The notes below the pieces were generated by a model. That model searched no databases. It saw nothing but the letters and a program-made list of their open reading frames with translations, and had not been told where the DNA came from. From the NCBI GenBank assembly GCA_018287875.1, contig JAGVVL010000018.1, forward strand, positions 1,728,501 to 1,792,500: a DNA stretch of 64,000 nucleotides, in the 5' to 3' direction. Source of the stretch: Nigrospora sphaerica (lineage: Eukaryota > Ascomycota > Sordariomycetes > Amphisphaeriales > Apiosporaceae). Position numbers and translations under genes: made by a program. Below are positions 20,601-30,621 of this stretch, in pieces. The stretch's first letter is position 1, and each line of letters starts with the position of its first letter.

Positions 20601-22879
20601 ACGCAAAGGTACATCCTTCTCTTTGCTGTAATATGCGTTCTGATATATGACATCTGGGAGCTTGTTCGCCTGCATGGTCGTCGTAACATGGGTGGCCGAC
20701 GGCGGCGGCAACGCAAAGACGAAAAACTTTGTGCCATCTTTTGAAGGGCACCCGATGTCGATGCTTGATGATAGCTCCGCTGGACCAGAAGAAGTCGTAG
20801 GTGAAGTCGTCAGCACCGGATCTTCCTGTGATGAGGTGAAGTGGCCACTCGGCGGTGGCTCCAAAGACACTTGCTTCCGATAAGAACTACTGTCTTGATT
20901 CTGTTGGGAGCTGGACTGTTGACTCAGGCGCAGTCTGGTGCTTGGGTCCTGTGGATCTTTCACAATCGGGAAGTTGAGCGTCTGACTGCCGCCTATTTTC
21001 TTGGGTTGACCTCTCGGCCTGGCTGTAGCACCGTCCGAACTCGTTTCTGGGACAGGCTGGGCAGATGGTATGGCAGTCAGCGCATCATCAGTTGGCGACT
21101 CTGAGTCGCCTGGACGCTCAAGCCCCGTGTCCAACGAAAAGCCGACCCTTGGTCTTTTGGACTCAATATGTTGGAGCACAGCGGTAGCTGGCCGCTTTGC
21201 GCTCCATGTTATCGGTTGGTGAAGATTTGGGCCACGGGGAACTTTGCTGACGAGTCCGTACTCCTTGGCAACCAGACGCAGCTCGTCCGGTATGGCAATG
21301 TGAGATAGATCTCCCGATTTCAGTCGACTGGTATAAACCCCCCGAGGGAAGCCTTTGGGGGGCGGTAAATCAACTGACTGTACGGCCGAAGACGAGACAT
21401 GTGTTTTCGAAGCGTCCGAGAGCCGCTGCGCGGTCTCTTTCCAAGCGGAAACTGCAATGCTATCTCGTCCTGTGTTCGAGTATTCCTCGTCTGGCACTTG
21501 TGGCGAAGTACTGGCAGAATCTCCCTTTTGAGGCTTGGGGACTGGTGTTGCTTCTTCGTCCGAATCGTCTGGGAATATCCCATCCTCTGCGTCGGTGGCT
21601 TGGACCAGATGTTCGTCGACGTCGATGCTGCTCTGCGGGTGGTTTCCTTCTGGTGAAAAGGGAGCCAGTCCCATGGAGGATCTGAGATTCTCGGGGAACA
21701 GGTCCTCTACCGACTGTAATACCGTTTTCACAGTCTCTTCCAAGGGGACTGGCTTCACAAAGTCGTCAAATGTTACGTCGCTTCCACCGAATTGGCGACG
21801 TTCGCTCTGTATCAAGTCGCCAATCTGCTCTCGGTATTCTTCTTCATGGAGCCAACCGGGACCCTGGTCGTTCCGGGGATCTGCTGACATGGAAACCAGA
21901 CCCTCTCCGGCAAAGGGGCTACCCGCCGATGCCACCTTGTTCATCTGCCTTTTCCGGCGCCTTGTTTCGTCTCGCCAAAGACCAGCCATGCTGTGGACCA
22001 GCTTCATATCGGTGGGCAGAGGCTCGCGTCTCTCGATGAAGTCGTGGTGCAGATGTCTTTCTTTGATGTCTGTACGATTGAGGATGTCCTGGACACAGAT
22101 ATCCACTTCGACAGAGCAGTGGCTGACGCGAGGGAGGTTTGCATCCTCGGTAATGTAGGCCCTGGAGACGGTCTGGCTGTTCCAAAGCTGAGACGGGTCC
22201 GTCTCGTCGTGCTGGGGTACAGGGGCACGGAAACAGGCTTGACGGGATTCTATGTAGCCACAACCATAGAGGTTGTAATCCGCCATGAACTGGAGAAGGT
22301 ACTGTAGGTGCGCCTCGTATGGCTGAAATTTCTGCTTCATGATGACGCCCTGTTGCAGGAGTTCGGCCAACCGGGTCATGACCAGAGGATTGAGCATGTA
22401 TATTTTGAGGTAGAAGCGGTACCCAACATGGAATCCATAGAAGGGGACGCCTTTGACCAGCGTGATCCTGGCCACGAACTTAGGCTCTTCGCCGTGCACA
22501 TTGCGCCGGTAGCTTACAGCGAGCGCGTGATCAATGGAGAGATGAAGGCGATATATGTATGCGCCAACTAGAGCAGGAACTAGTTAGCCATCGCCGGGTT
22601 CGCCATCGCGTCGCCGCGCCACGACGTGTCTGGCAGAGGCTCACCGTCGTCAGGCCGGAGGCTGCCGTGGTACTCAATGTACAGATACGGGAAAGCGCCG
22701 TGGATGTGCGCGCAAACCTTCTGTCCGGTTTCCGTCGATCCAAACACGCGGACGACAGGGACCTTGGGCTCCTTGAGTAGTTGCGAGAGCCGTACATCTT
22801 TGCGCAGTTGAGGATCATATGAGGTCGGTACGGCTTGGTAGTGGTCTATGCAGTTCAACCGCACCCTGAAGATATCCAT
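17634..22879 (-). CDS. REV3: DNA polymerase zeta catalytic subunit Rev3
   Basis: Family B translesion polymerase, 1722 residues over two exons (22645-22879 and 17634-22567). The 77-base intron has donor GTGAGC and acceptor CTAG, and splicing gives ...HGSLRPDD-VGAYIYRLH.... The N-terminal polymerase domain includes KVCAHIHGAFPYLY and FVARITLVKGVPFYGFHVGY. The middle (about 200-720) is disordered. Polymerase motifs: A, DFQSLYPSVMIAYN near residue 1177; B, KLLANVTYGYTSASFSG near 1286; C, YGDTDS near 1340. The C-terminal metal centres are visible as CHVCGRR/CQRC and CRSCAGH/CDSRDC. In Rev3 the second site holds a 4Fe-4S cluster and binds the accessory subunits. The 3' half is very GC-rich, with G+C-biased third positions, which creates long false ORFs on both strands. 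REV3 is divergent from SLU7. Confidence 0.95.
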
Positions 22880-23383
22880 GATGTGCTGCGCATCCCGGTG
22901 GGACCAACTTGCAGGACGGCAAAAGGCGCAGCAAGGCGGACAGGGAATGGACCCAAGCAGCGAAACAAAGAGCTATGGGCCACGGGCTCGCCATTAGAAC
23001 GAACGGCTTCCCCTTCGCAGCGTAGCTCCGTTGCCACTGAGTGACGCGCTTTCGGGGGCAGAGACGCGTTAAGTGGTAATAGTAGCGGCGCGAATTCACT
23101 TCCGAGCCGGGTACTTCAGGTACTTGGGTACATGACGATGCCATCCCCAAGGATTTGGAGGCCAAGTCGCGCTAATTGGAAGCTACTGCAGCTACTCTGT
23201 ACTAGCCACGCTCATGGGGGAAATCGACTCAGCCACAATTTATTGACGAAGTTTCCCGTCTTGGACTACCCATCTCCACGACGACCTGCGATTTCCCCCC
23301 CACGCCGCGAGCGCATCAACAAAGCCAGCGCGTCCTTCCGCCCGTTCGTTTTCTCGCCGATTTCACGCGAAATCATCCTCACC
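22880..23383. other. Shared REV3/SLU7 promoter region
   Basis: The 504 bases between two divergent starts. A plus-strand reading frame is open from about 23132 into SLU7, but it has no conserved sequence before 23384, so I treat it as untranslated leader. Confidence 0.5.
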
Positions 23384-24793
23384 ATGCCGCCGCCGCCCCC
23401 GCCGCGGCGCAACCAAGCTGGCAACACAGCTTCGGCCGCCTCCAAGGAAGAGAACATCTACATTCCCTCCTTCATCAGTAAGCGGCCGTTCTACGCCGGC
23501 GAGGAGGGCGAGGATGCCACCGACTACCTCGAGCATCAGCGGATTCAGAAAAACAAGGACGATGAGCAGTCAAAATGGTACGACCGCGGCAAGAAGGCCG
23601 GCCCCGCGGCGACCAAGTACCGCAAGGGCGCATGCGAGAACTGCGGTGCTATGACGCACAAGGCCAAGGACTGCCTGAGCAGGCCGCGCGCCAAAGGCGC
23701 TCGATGGACCGGCAAAGACATTCAGGCCGACGAGGTGATCCAGGACGTCCAGATGGGATGGGACGCCAAGCGCGATCGCTGGAACGGGTACGATCCGCGC
23801 CAGTACAAACAGGTGGTGGAGCGGTACAACCAAATGGAGGAGATGCGGAAAGAACTGCAACAAAAAAAGGATGAGGCCGAGGATGATGAGGACGCCGGAG
23901 ACAAGTATGCCGAGGAAGTCGATATGGGCAAACACCAGAGCACCGCGACCAGGCAGCTTCGCATACGCGAAGACACGGCCAAATACCTGCTGAACCTGGA
24001 CCTCGAATCGGCCAAGTACGACCCCAAGACGAGAAGGATCGTGGACGCCGGCGCCACGGCCGACAAAGCCGCAGAGTTATTCGCAGAGGAGGGCTATTTG
24101 CGGGCGTCGGGCGAGGCGGCCGACTTTGAGAAGGCCACGCGCTACGCGTGGGAGGCACAAGAGAAGGGCGACGCGAGCAAGCACCTGCAAGCCAACCCAA
24201 CCGCGGGCGAATTCTACCGCAAAAAGGAGCAGGAGGAGGCTGAGAAGAAGCGGGCCGAGCGGTTGAAGGCCCTCCGGGACAAGTACGGTGGCGACGAGCA
24301 CACCATGCCGGCGGCCTTGAAGGACTTGGCCGTGACCGAGTCGGAGCACTTTGTCGAGTACGATGAGGCCGGGCTGATCAAGGGGGCGCCCAGAGCGTCA
24401 GCCAAATCAAAGTACGCCGAGGACGTGTTTGCCAACAACCACACGTCTGTGTGGGGCAGCTGGTGGTCCAGCTTCAAGTGGGGGTACGCGTGCTGCCATT
24501 CTTTCGTCAAGAACAGCTACTGCACCGGAGCAGATGGCATCCGTGCATGGGAGGCGGCCGAGCTGCAGAGGACAGGGGCGAACCTCGTAGAGGAACAGGC
24601 TGACGAGGGAGCTCAAGACGACCAGGGGCGCGAGGCTGAGCCTCCGGCGCAGGCGCAAGAGCCCCCGAAGCCAATCGCGAAGAAGCGCACGGCCGAGGAG
24701 ATGATGGAAGAGGAGATGGAGGAATACAGGAGAAAGAAGACGGCCGCCGACGACCCCATGGCCAAGTTCCTAGGCAAAGACGAACTAATTTAG
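23384..24793 (+). CDS. SLU7: Pre-mRNA splicing factor Slu7
   Basis: Single-exon gene, 469 residues. Slu7 acts in the second catalytic step of splicing and in 3' splice-site choice. After a proline run ([12 protein letters not shown]) come [13 protein letters not shown] and a CCHC zinc knuckle [14 protein letters not shown] near residue 84, with all four ligands present. The family's [30 protein letters not shown] and VWGSWW segments follow. The C-terminus is Lys/Glu-rich and ends with FLGKDELI. The start ATG at 23384 has an ACC context and precedes the first conserved block by about 28 residues. Upstream open sequence in the same frame has no resemblance to Slu7. It is convergent with RPS9 on the right. 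Confidence 0.94.
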   Translation: MPPPPPPRRNQAGNTASAASKEENIYIPSFISKRPFYAGEEGEDATDYLEHQRIQKNKDDEQSKWYDRGKKAGPAATKYRKGACENCGAMTHKAKDCLSRPRAKGARWTGKDIQADEVIQDVQMGWDAKRDRWNGYDPRQYKQVVERYNQMEEMRKELQQKKDEAEDDEDAGDKYAEEVDMGKHQSTATRQLRIREDTAKYLLNLDLESAKYDPKTRRIVDAGATADKAAELFAEEGYLRASGEAADFEKATRYAWEAQEKGDASKHLQANPTAGEFYRKKEQEEAEKKRAERLKALRDKYGGDEHTMPAALKDLAVTESEHFVEYDEAGLIKGAPRASAKSKYAEDVFANNHTSVWGSWWSSFKWGYACCHSFVKNSYCTGADGIRAWEAAELQRTGANLVEEQADEGAQDDQGREAEPPAQAQEPPKPIAKKRTAEEMMEEEMEEYRRKKTAADDPMAKFLGKDELI

Positions 24794-25108
24794 CCAGGGC
24801 CTATACAGGCGGGTACCAGGCATGGCTTTTCGTTTCCCAAACATCGCGAGCCGCTTACGTACACATGAGCATTGGACGGTCAAGTGAAGCATGGCGTAAC
24901 GTCGTCATTTCACGTTGTATCAAAAAACAAGCCCAAACTAGTAGGAGTATCATTGGCGAATGAAACTTTTTCATGCATTCCGGATTCCCCTGGCCTAACG
25001 CCTTGAGCTATGGTGGCAATGCCATATGCTCGTTGTGAGAATGACCCAAACGCTTCCGACCAGTGGAAGCAGATACCCGTATTTTCAAGGAGAGCGTGGA
25101 TGGAGCAT
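24794..25108. other. Convergent spacer SLU7/RPS9
   Basis: 315 bases of 3' flanking sequence. Nothing else seen. Confidence 0.6.
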
Positions 25109-25859
25109 TTACTCCTCATCCTCCTCATCACCCTCGCCGTCGCCCTTCTCGGCGGCCTTGGCCTTCTTTCTCCGGACACGGCCGGGGCGGCCACCACCGA
25201 ACGGCGAGGTCAGGGAGAAGTCAATGTGCTTCTGCGAGTCGAGGCGGACAATGAAGGAAGGCACGTTGACGATCTGCTTGCCGACGCGGATGTGGCGCTG
25301 GCGAATGAGGACACGGGCGTGGTGGATCGACTTGGCGAGGCCGAGCTTGTAGACGCAGGTCTGCAGGCGGCGCTCCAAGAAGTCCTCGACCTTGAGGGCC
25401 AGGACGTAATCGAGCTTCATGCGGGACTCGTCGAGGACACCGACGCGCACGAGACGGCGAATCAGGGCATTGCCTTCGAAGAGACGCTTCGGGTCCTTCT
25501 CGTCGAGGGTAAGGAGCTGACTGCGGAGAGGGTCAGCGTACGAGGCCCCGAGGCAACCACGAGGAGCCGCGGCAGGCGGGGAAGGACGTGGGCAGGCGCG
25601 AAGAACATACCGGGCAGCACGACGAATCTTGGACAGGGTGAGCTGGACACGCCAGACCTCACGCTTGTTGCGCAGACCGTACTCGCCGACGAGCTTCAGC
25701 TCGGAATCACTGTGGGACGCAGACGCTGGTCAGTTTCCGAACATCACGACATGAACAGAGACAAGCTCGTGTTCAGTGGCCGGTGAGTACTGACAGTCGG
25801 GCGGCCTCGAAGGGGCGACGGGGGACCTTGGCGGTCTTGGAGTACGAGAGAGGGGCCAT
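25109..25859 (-). CDS. RPS9: 40S ribosomal protein S9 (uS4)
   Basis: Small-subunit ribosomal protein, 191 residues, the normal length. Three exons: 25795-25859, 25611-25709 and 25109-25520. Introns are 85 bases (donor GTCAGT, acceptor ACAG) and 90 bases (donor GTATGT, acceptor GCAG). The protein begins [18 protein letters not shown] and continues [23 protein letters not shown]. The S4 RNA-binding segment is complete ([34 protein letters not shown]), as is the [14 protein letters not shown] block. The tail is Glu/Asp-rich. It is divergent from RPL21, and the two probably share a promoter. Confidence 0.96.
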
Positions 25860-26456
25860 CTTGAATGCTCTCCTTCAGTTGGGCGGGAATTGACGAAGGG
25901 AGAGGAGAAGAGATGGGTGATGATGGCGTCTCGCGAACTGAGTAGATGGAAAAAAAGAGGACCACCGAGATTGGGACAGTGTCTGCCAGGGCCTGCGGGC
26001 TGTTTGGGGCCGGGAAAATCAGTGCGTGCGTACGTGCGTGTAGCCGCTAGGGAGCGTGTGTGCGGTGCCGTGCGTGAAAGGGAAAGCGCGATTTGGTGGG
26101 TGGGTCTAGGGTTTTCAGCGACGGGCAGGCACTCGAGCGCACTTTTGCAGGCCAGCAGCCGCAGGGTCGGGCCGACTGCCAGCTGGCGGGGAAAGCTCGC
26201 AGGGATGGGCCGCGAGCAGGCGCGATGGTGCCGAAATGGGCCGTATGGCAATTGCGACCGCAGCGCAGGTGCGTGCACGGGCCCCACCCTCATTGGCCTC
26301 GCCCGGCGGCTGCCACAAAAAATTGCCCTAGCAAAGCCCAAAATTGCCTGCTGTCGACCGAACGCCCGCGAAGATCTGAAGAGTCAAGATACTCAACCCA
26401 TCCAAACCGACGAACCCCATACTCACCTCCAGTAACGACACCACAACACCGTCGCA
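25860..26456. other. Shared RPS9/RPL21 promoter region
   Basis: The 597 bases between the two divergent ribosomal protein starts. It includes a telobox and pyrimidine-rich leaders on both sides. ORFs here overlap in opposite frames and have no domain. Confidence 0.55.
26107..26114 (-). promoter_or_regulatory. Telobox (AAACCCTA) between RPS9 and RPL21
   Basis: TAGGGTTT on the plus strand, which is AAACCCTA on the minus strand, about 250 bases from the RPS9 start and 345 from the RPL21 start. Telobox-like sequences occur in ribosomal protein promoters of several fungi and plants and are bound by telobox Myb factors such as Tbf1. One copy of eight bases could arise by chance; its position makes it worth listing. 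Confidence 0.35.
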
Positions 26457-27130
26457 ATGGGTCACGCCGCAGGTCTCCGCGCTGGTACTAGAGTACGTCT
26501 GCCGCCGCCGTAGTTGAAATCTCGGCATACCCCCCAGCTTGGCGAGCATGCCGCGCCGTCAGGAGGGAGCCCGACCGCTGACTTGGTTTTCGTCTCACAG
26601 TATGCCTTCTCCCGTAACTTCCGGGAGAAGGGTATGATCCGCCTGTCCACCTACCTCCGCCAGTTCAAGTACGTTCGGAACCAGCCCCCGCCGACGAGGA
26701 CGAGCAAACGCGTGCGTGGGGGAACTTCGTATCTGACCAAAAGTCTGGCAGGGTCGGTGATATCGTGGACATCAAGGCGAACGGTGCCGTCCAGAAGGGC
26801 ATGCCCCACAAGGTCTACCACGGCAAGACTGGTGTCGTCTACAACGTCACCAAGTCTGCTGTTGGTGTCATCATCTACAAGAAGGTGAAGCACCGGTACA
26901 TCGAGAAGCGCGTCAACCTCCGCATCGAGCACGTCAACCTGTCGCGGTCCCGCGAGGACTTCATCAAGCGCGTCAAGCACAACGCCGCCGCCAAGAAGGA
27001 GGCCAAGGCCACCGGCAACCCCGTCCAGGTCAAGCGTCTGCCCGTCGCCCCCCGCGAAGCCCGTCTCGTTTCGGCCAAGGACAACAAGCCCGAGACCCTG
27101 GTTCCTCTCGCCTACGACACAACGATCTAA
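26457..27130 (+). CDS. RPL21: 60S ribosomal protein L21 (eL21)
   Basis: Large-subunit ribosomal protein, 160 residues, exactly the usual fungal length. Three exons: 26457-26492 (MGHAAGLRAGTR), 26601-26668 (YAFSRNFREKGMIRLSTYLRQF-K) and 26752-27130. Introns are 108 bases (donor GTACGT, acceptor ACAG) and 83 bases (donor GTACGT, branch TCTGACC, acceptor GCAG). The last exon carries VGDIVDIKANGAVQKGMPHK, YHGKTGVVYNVTKSAVGV and the RVNLRIEHVNLSRSREDF block. Short 5' exons in ribosomal protein genes are typical of these fungi. It is divergent from RPS9. Confidence 0.97.
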
Positions 27131-27776
27131 AGCGGTGTTCGTGTGTTTCTGGGGGTCATCGGTCGGTTTGTTTTTCAACTGCATTGGGCTTTTACGAAGG
27201 GTCAGGTCTGATAAAGGTCAGCTCTGGGCCGGGACTGCAAAATTCCTTCAAGCATGGCATGGCTTAGGATGGCATGGACAGTTAATGCCGATAGGATCAT
27301 GAAGACACAAAAAAGTCATCCCAACACCCCATGGCCGTTTCGCGTGTGACAGTTTGCCCTGGCGTTCTTGGTCTCGGTCTGCCGGGAACAGTAGGCGCGG
27401 GTGGCGAGTGCGGACGGGCTGCCGTCACGATGCCGTCCCGCGACAGCGCCACGATGGGGGTAAAAGGAGCGCAATGGTTTCAGGGAACCAGTTGCACAGC
27501 CCTTGGAGAGACGGTTGTGCCCATGGCCGTCGTGTTCCGTCCCTGAGGCAGCGCGGGGAAATCTTGATAGCAGCCCGACACGTCGTTAAAAATGCAGGTC
27601 CGTCCCAACCAGACAATTAAAACCCATGATCCGTATACTACAGTGCTCTTTACCTACTCATCTTGCCTCGAGCGCGAACTATCGTACATGACGCCACTTC
27701 CAACTAAGCGAAATTCCCGACCCGGTGCCGACTCAGGTCAGGCGTAGTGGGCCGGCGACGCGGCGGCGCGGAGCGC
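27131..27776. other. Convergent spacer, no gene
   Basis: 3' flank of RPL21 and of the small minus-strand gene. Short ORFs only. Confidence 0.55.
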
Positions 27777-28058
27777 CTAGCCCTCGGGGTCCAGCTCCCC
27801 GTCCGAGGCCTCGCTCTCGACGAGCCAGTGCTTCTCCGTCGCGGCCGCGGGGTCGTAACCAGCGGGCCCGAACCGCTCATCCGAGGCGACCTGCGGGCCC
27901 AACCCCCGGCTGTCCCGGCGCTGCGCGCAGACTCGGAACGCCCGGCCGAGGAACCCGCCGGACTTCTTTTCCTTCTTCTCCTCTTGTGTCTTCCGGCCCG
28001 CGGGCATGGACGCCGCGGCGAAGAGGGACGGCACCCGGCGCTTCATGCGGCAAAACAT
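27777..28058 (-). CDS. Small uncharacterised protein (93 residues)
   Basis: The ORF runs from an ATG at 28056-28058 to a stop at 27777 and encodes a basic N-terminal half (MFCRMKRRVPSLF, then Lys/Glu-rich QEEKKEKKSGGF). The C-terminal half is ordered-looking and acidic (DERFGPAGYDPAAATEKHW...SDGELDPEG). I do not recognise a family. It looks real because the composition is protein-like and it has a single clear start. It also sits in an otherwise convergent gap, with a plausible leader on its 5' side. No signal peptide or membrane helix. It could still be a chance ORF in GC-rich DNA. Confidence 0.45.
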   Translation of the reverse strand: MFCRMKRRVPSLFAAASMPAGRKTQEEKKEKKSGGFLGRAFRVCAQRRDSRGLGPQVASDERFGPAGYDPAAATEKHWLVESEASDGELDPEG

Positions 28059-29336
28059 GGTGGTGGGCGGAGGTGGGCTGCCGAGCTCTCGACCTCGCCG
28101 AGGATGGTGAGAGGGGACGGGTTGCTGGGACAGGGAACTGTCGATGGCAACGACGACGTCGAGGAGACGAGGGCGTGTTGCGAGCACAATACGGTCCAAG
28201 CGAGCGCTTCACGGCGGTCAAAGAAAAGGAGAGGGGAGAGGGGAGAGAAGGGTCGGGGAGCGAGGTTGGGTGGAAAAGGTGGGAGAATGTTATGCGATCC
28301 GACAGCCTCGATGCTTCGTACGGGGTATTTGTGCCCTTACTCCTTCCCATCTACATATTCCCCCCCTCCCTGCGCTCCCTTCTGCGTCGGTTCCCGCAAC
28401 GGCAATGGGCGAGACGAAACAATCCTGACGTATGTTCCCCTTCTAAGCCACGAGGCGCCCGTGTCAGTGCGAAGAGCCCGTGACCGCCGGTCCTCTCCCC
28501 CTCAGACCCCCTACATCGTGGCGAAGTAAAACTCGCAAGTAGCAAAAGCGCCTAGCGGCCTGGTCAACCCGGCGTCCTGGGCTCGAGAAAGTTACACGGT
28601 GAGCGAATACGATGCTTCTCCCGTCATCGCGAAAGGGCGCCATCAGCCGGCGCCGTCTGGAGGGACGGGAGCATCGGTGCCCCGAGCGCGTGTGGCCCGG
28701 CCTGGTCGCATCCCCCGTTCCGGCTGGTCCATGCCGGCTCTAAGCACTACCCGGGTGCCTACTCAAGCAACAGTTGGCGACCTGCCTTCCGGTTCCCTCA
28801 TCCCTGGCTTCCTTCCTGTCGTTCGATCAAGCCTGTACGGAAGGCGCAGGCGGGGCCCGCAACTGGAGAGGCACCACTTGCACCAGCGCAAATGCGACCA
28901 GCGACCCCTAAGACCGTGCCTGCGTGTTAAGGAACGAGGCAGCTTGTCCCGCCTTGACGAGTGGAAAGAAGAAAGAAAGATAAAATAAGAAGGGGCGAAT
29001 CCGACGCATCCAATTGATTGGTATCCATCGCCCGTCGGCTGAAAATCTGCAACGCTGGTTGTTATCGGGTTACATGCCTTCCTTTGCACACTAGTTTCAT
29101 GTCTCACCAAAAAGCTTGTCCTATTTGGGCAAGACCTTGTACCCAAGTGATAAAAACCAGTGCTAATTATTTAAGAGTACGGAGGAACGGCAACGGGAAG
29201 TACGGATGTCGCCAGAGGAAAGAACCAGGATGAAAAGTAAGGAAGTGAAGGAGGAATGCAGAAGCGGATGAAGATAGGAAAAAGGGCAAAAAGATAAGGT
29301 TGAAATACTCCATTTGATGAAGTGCATCAGGAATTG
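28059..29336. other. Intergenic, no supported gene
   Basis: Upstream of the small gene and downstream of the tRNA. GC content drops towards the tRNA. No convincing coding sequence. Confidence 0.55.
29288..29292 (-). terminator. RNA polymerase III terminator of tRNA-Lys
   Basis: The first run of four or more T on the transcribed strand downstream of the tRNA is a T5 tract 45-49 bases past its 3' end. That gives a rather long trailer. Confidence 0.5.
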
Positions 29337-29409
29337 AGCCCAATGCGGGGGTCGAACCCGCAACCTTGAGATTAAGAGTCTCACGCTCTACCGATTGAGC
29401 TAACCGGGC
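29337..29409 (-). tRNA. tRNA-Lys (anticodon CTT)
   Basis: A full cloverleaf can be drawn by eye. The acceptor stem is GCCCGGT/ATTGGGC with two G-T pairs, and the D-arm has AGCTC..GAGC. The anticodon stem is TGAGA/TCTCA around loop CTCTTAA (anticodon CTT at the loop centre). The T-arm is GCGGG/CCCGC with loop TTCGACC. A-box-like and B-box sequences (GGTTCGACC) are present. There is no intron. The discriminator base reads T, unusual for a lysine tRNA; see findings. Confidence 0.95.
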
Positions 29410-30621
29410 CTCGTGCTCGAGGCTTGCTGTTGGAAGAAGTTGGCTTATTGTAAAACAAGATGAGTAAAGCCCAGATATTGGCGTTTCAACTTAAAGGGTG
29501 GCCGACGACATGGTAGATTTCAGGCTCTGACTCGCAACAGCATAGTCCGGGCGAACCGGCGTGCAAAAATCCACTAACCAATTCATAGTTGCGTTCGGAC
29601 ATGTCGGGGGTATTTTCATCTCTAGGTGATCGATGCTGTAAGTACCTCGTAAGTAATAGATACGCGTCTGTTGGCCGGACAAGGAGGTCTACAGTATCAC
29701 ATTTCTTTGAAGGGTAGTAAGAGTCGTAGCGAATGAGCCTACAGTGCGATGCCTGTGGGAATCAATAGATAAGCACCCAAGCCATATCGTTGCACTCGCG
29801 GACGAGTATGTCGAGGAGGAGAGACAACCTGCTAACTAGGGCAAAGAGGAACTTCAAGGTACCCAAGTACACGCTGAGCGATATGAGAGCTACCCAACGA
29901 CCTTTGACTATAAAGCTAATCTGGATCACACGTGATGGCCTTGTCGCACGGCTAGAAGCATAATTTCGAATCGTATTATAGGCTGTTTCATATCCCAACG
30001 TCGTGACGTGTTGCGATATGTACAGCAACTATTGCAAGATGGCATGGCTGTCGTCCAAGTATACGTCAAGCGCGTTCCTGTGAATATATAGGTCCACAAG
30101 CAGCGCGTTCCCCCCACATGCTGTGCTCCTGCTTCCATTTGCTACTAGACACTGTCCTGTCCGCCATTCAACGTGAGACTACTCCAAGCCAAGGCCCGTC
30201 AAGATGGAAAAGCAAATCTTTGACGCCATTTCATCGCTCAGAGGATACAATGCGCATGCGACTCTCACCGTCGTCATCTACTAGGCTGCCAGCCAGTATC
30301 GAGCGACGAGCCTCCCTCGGACGCGCTACCCTTGAGCATAAGGCGTCTCAAAAAATACAAAGTTGGTCTGGTCGAGAATCATCCCGGCCGGCAACAGAGC
30401 CGCCGGATCCCGGCCTGATAAAGGAGTCGTGAGAATAGGGGTATCGAAGTCGAAGTGAAAGCATGACAAATGCCATGCGCATTCAATGGGCTAAAATCCC
30501 CACCCGGTGAAAAGAGAAGAGGTGGGTCGCTGGCAAAAGCCGCTATAAATCATGTGCATCCGTGTCTAATCATGCATTGGACTAAAGAGATGTTGAATAT
30601 GGTCGGGAAAAGGTCGGCAGG
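29410..30621. other. Intergenic, no supported gene
   Basis: Lower-GC sequence between the tRNA and the 3' end of PalI. ORFs of up to about 100 codons without domain. No long terminal repeat or target-site duplication recognised near the tRNA. Confidence 0.5.

Noticed and set aside
29337..30621. Possible retroelement next to the tRNA gene
   Set aside because: tRNA genes attract such elements, but I saw no long terminal repeats, target-site duplication or reverse transcriptase/integrase-like translation.
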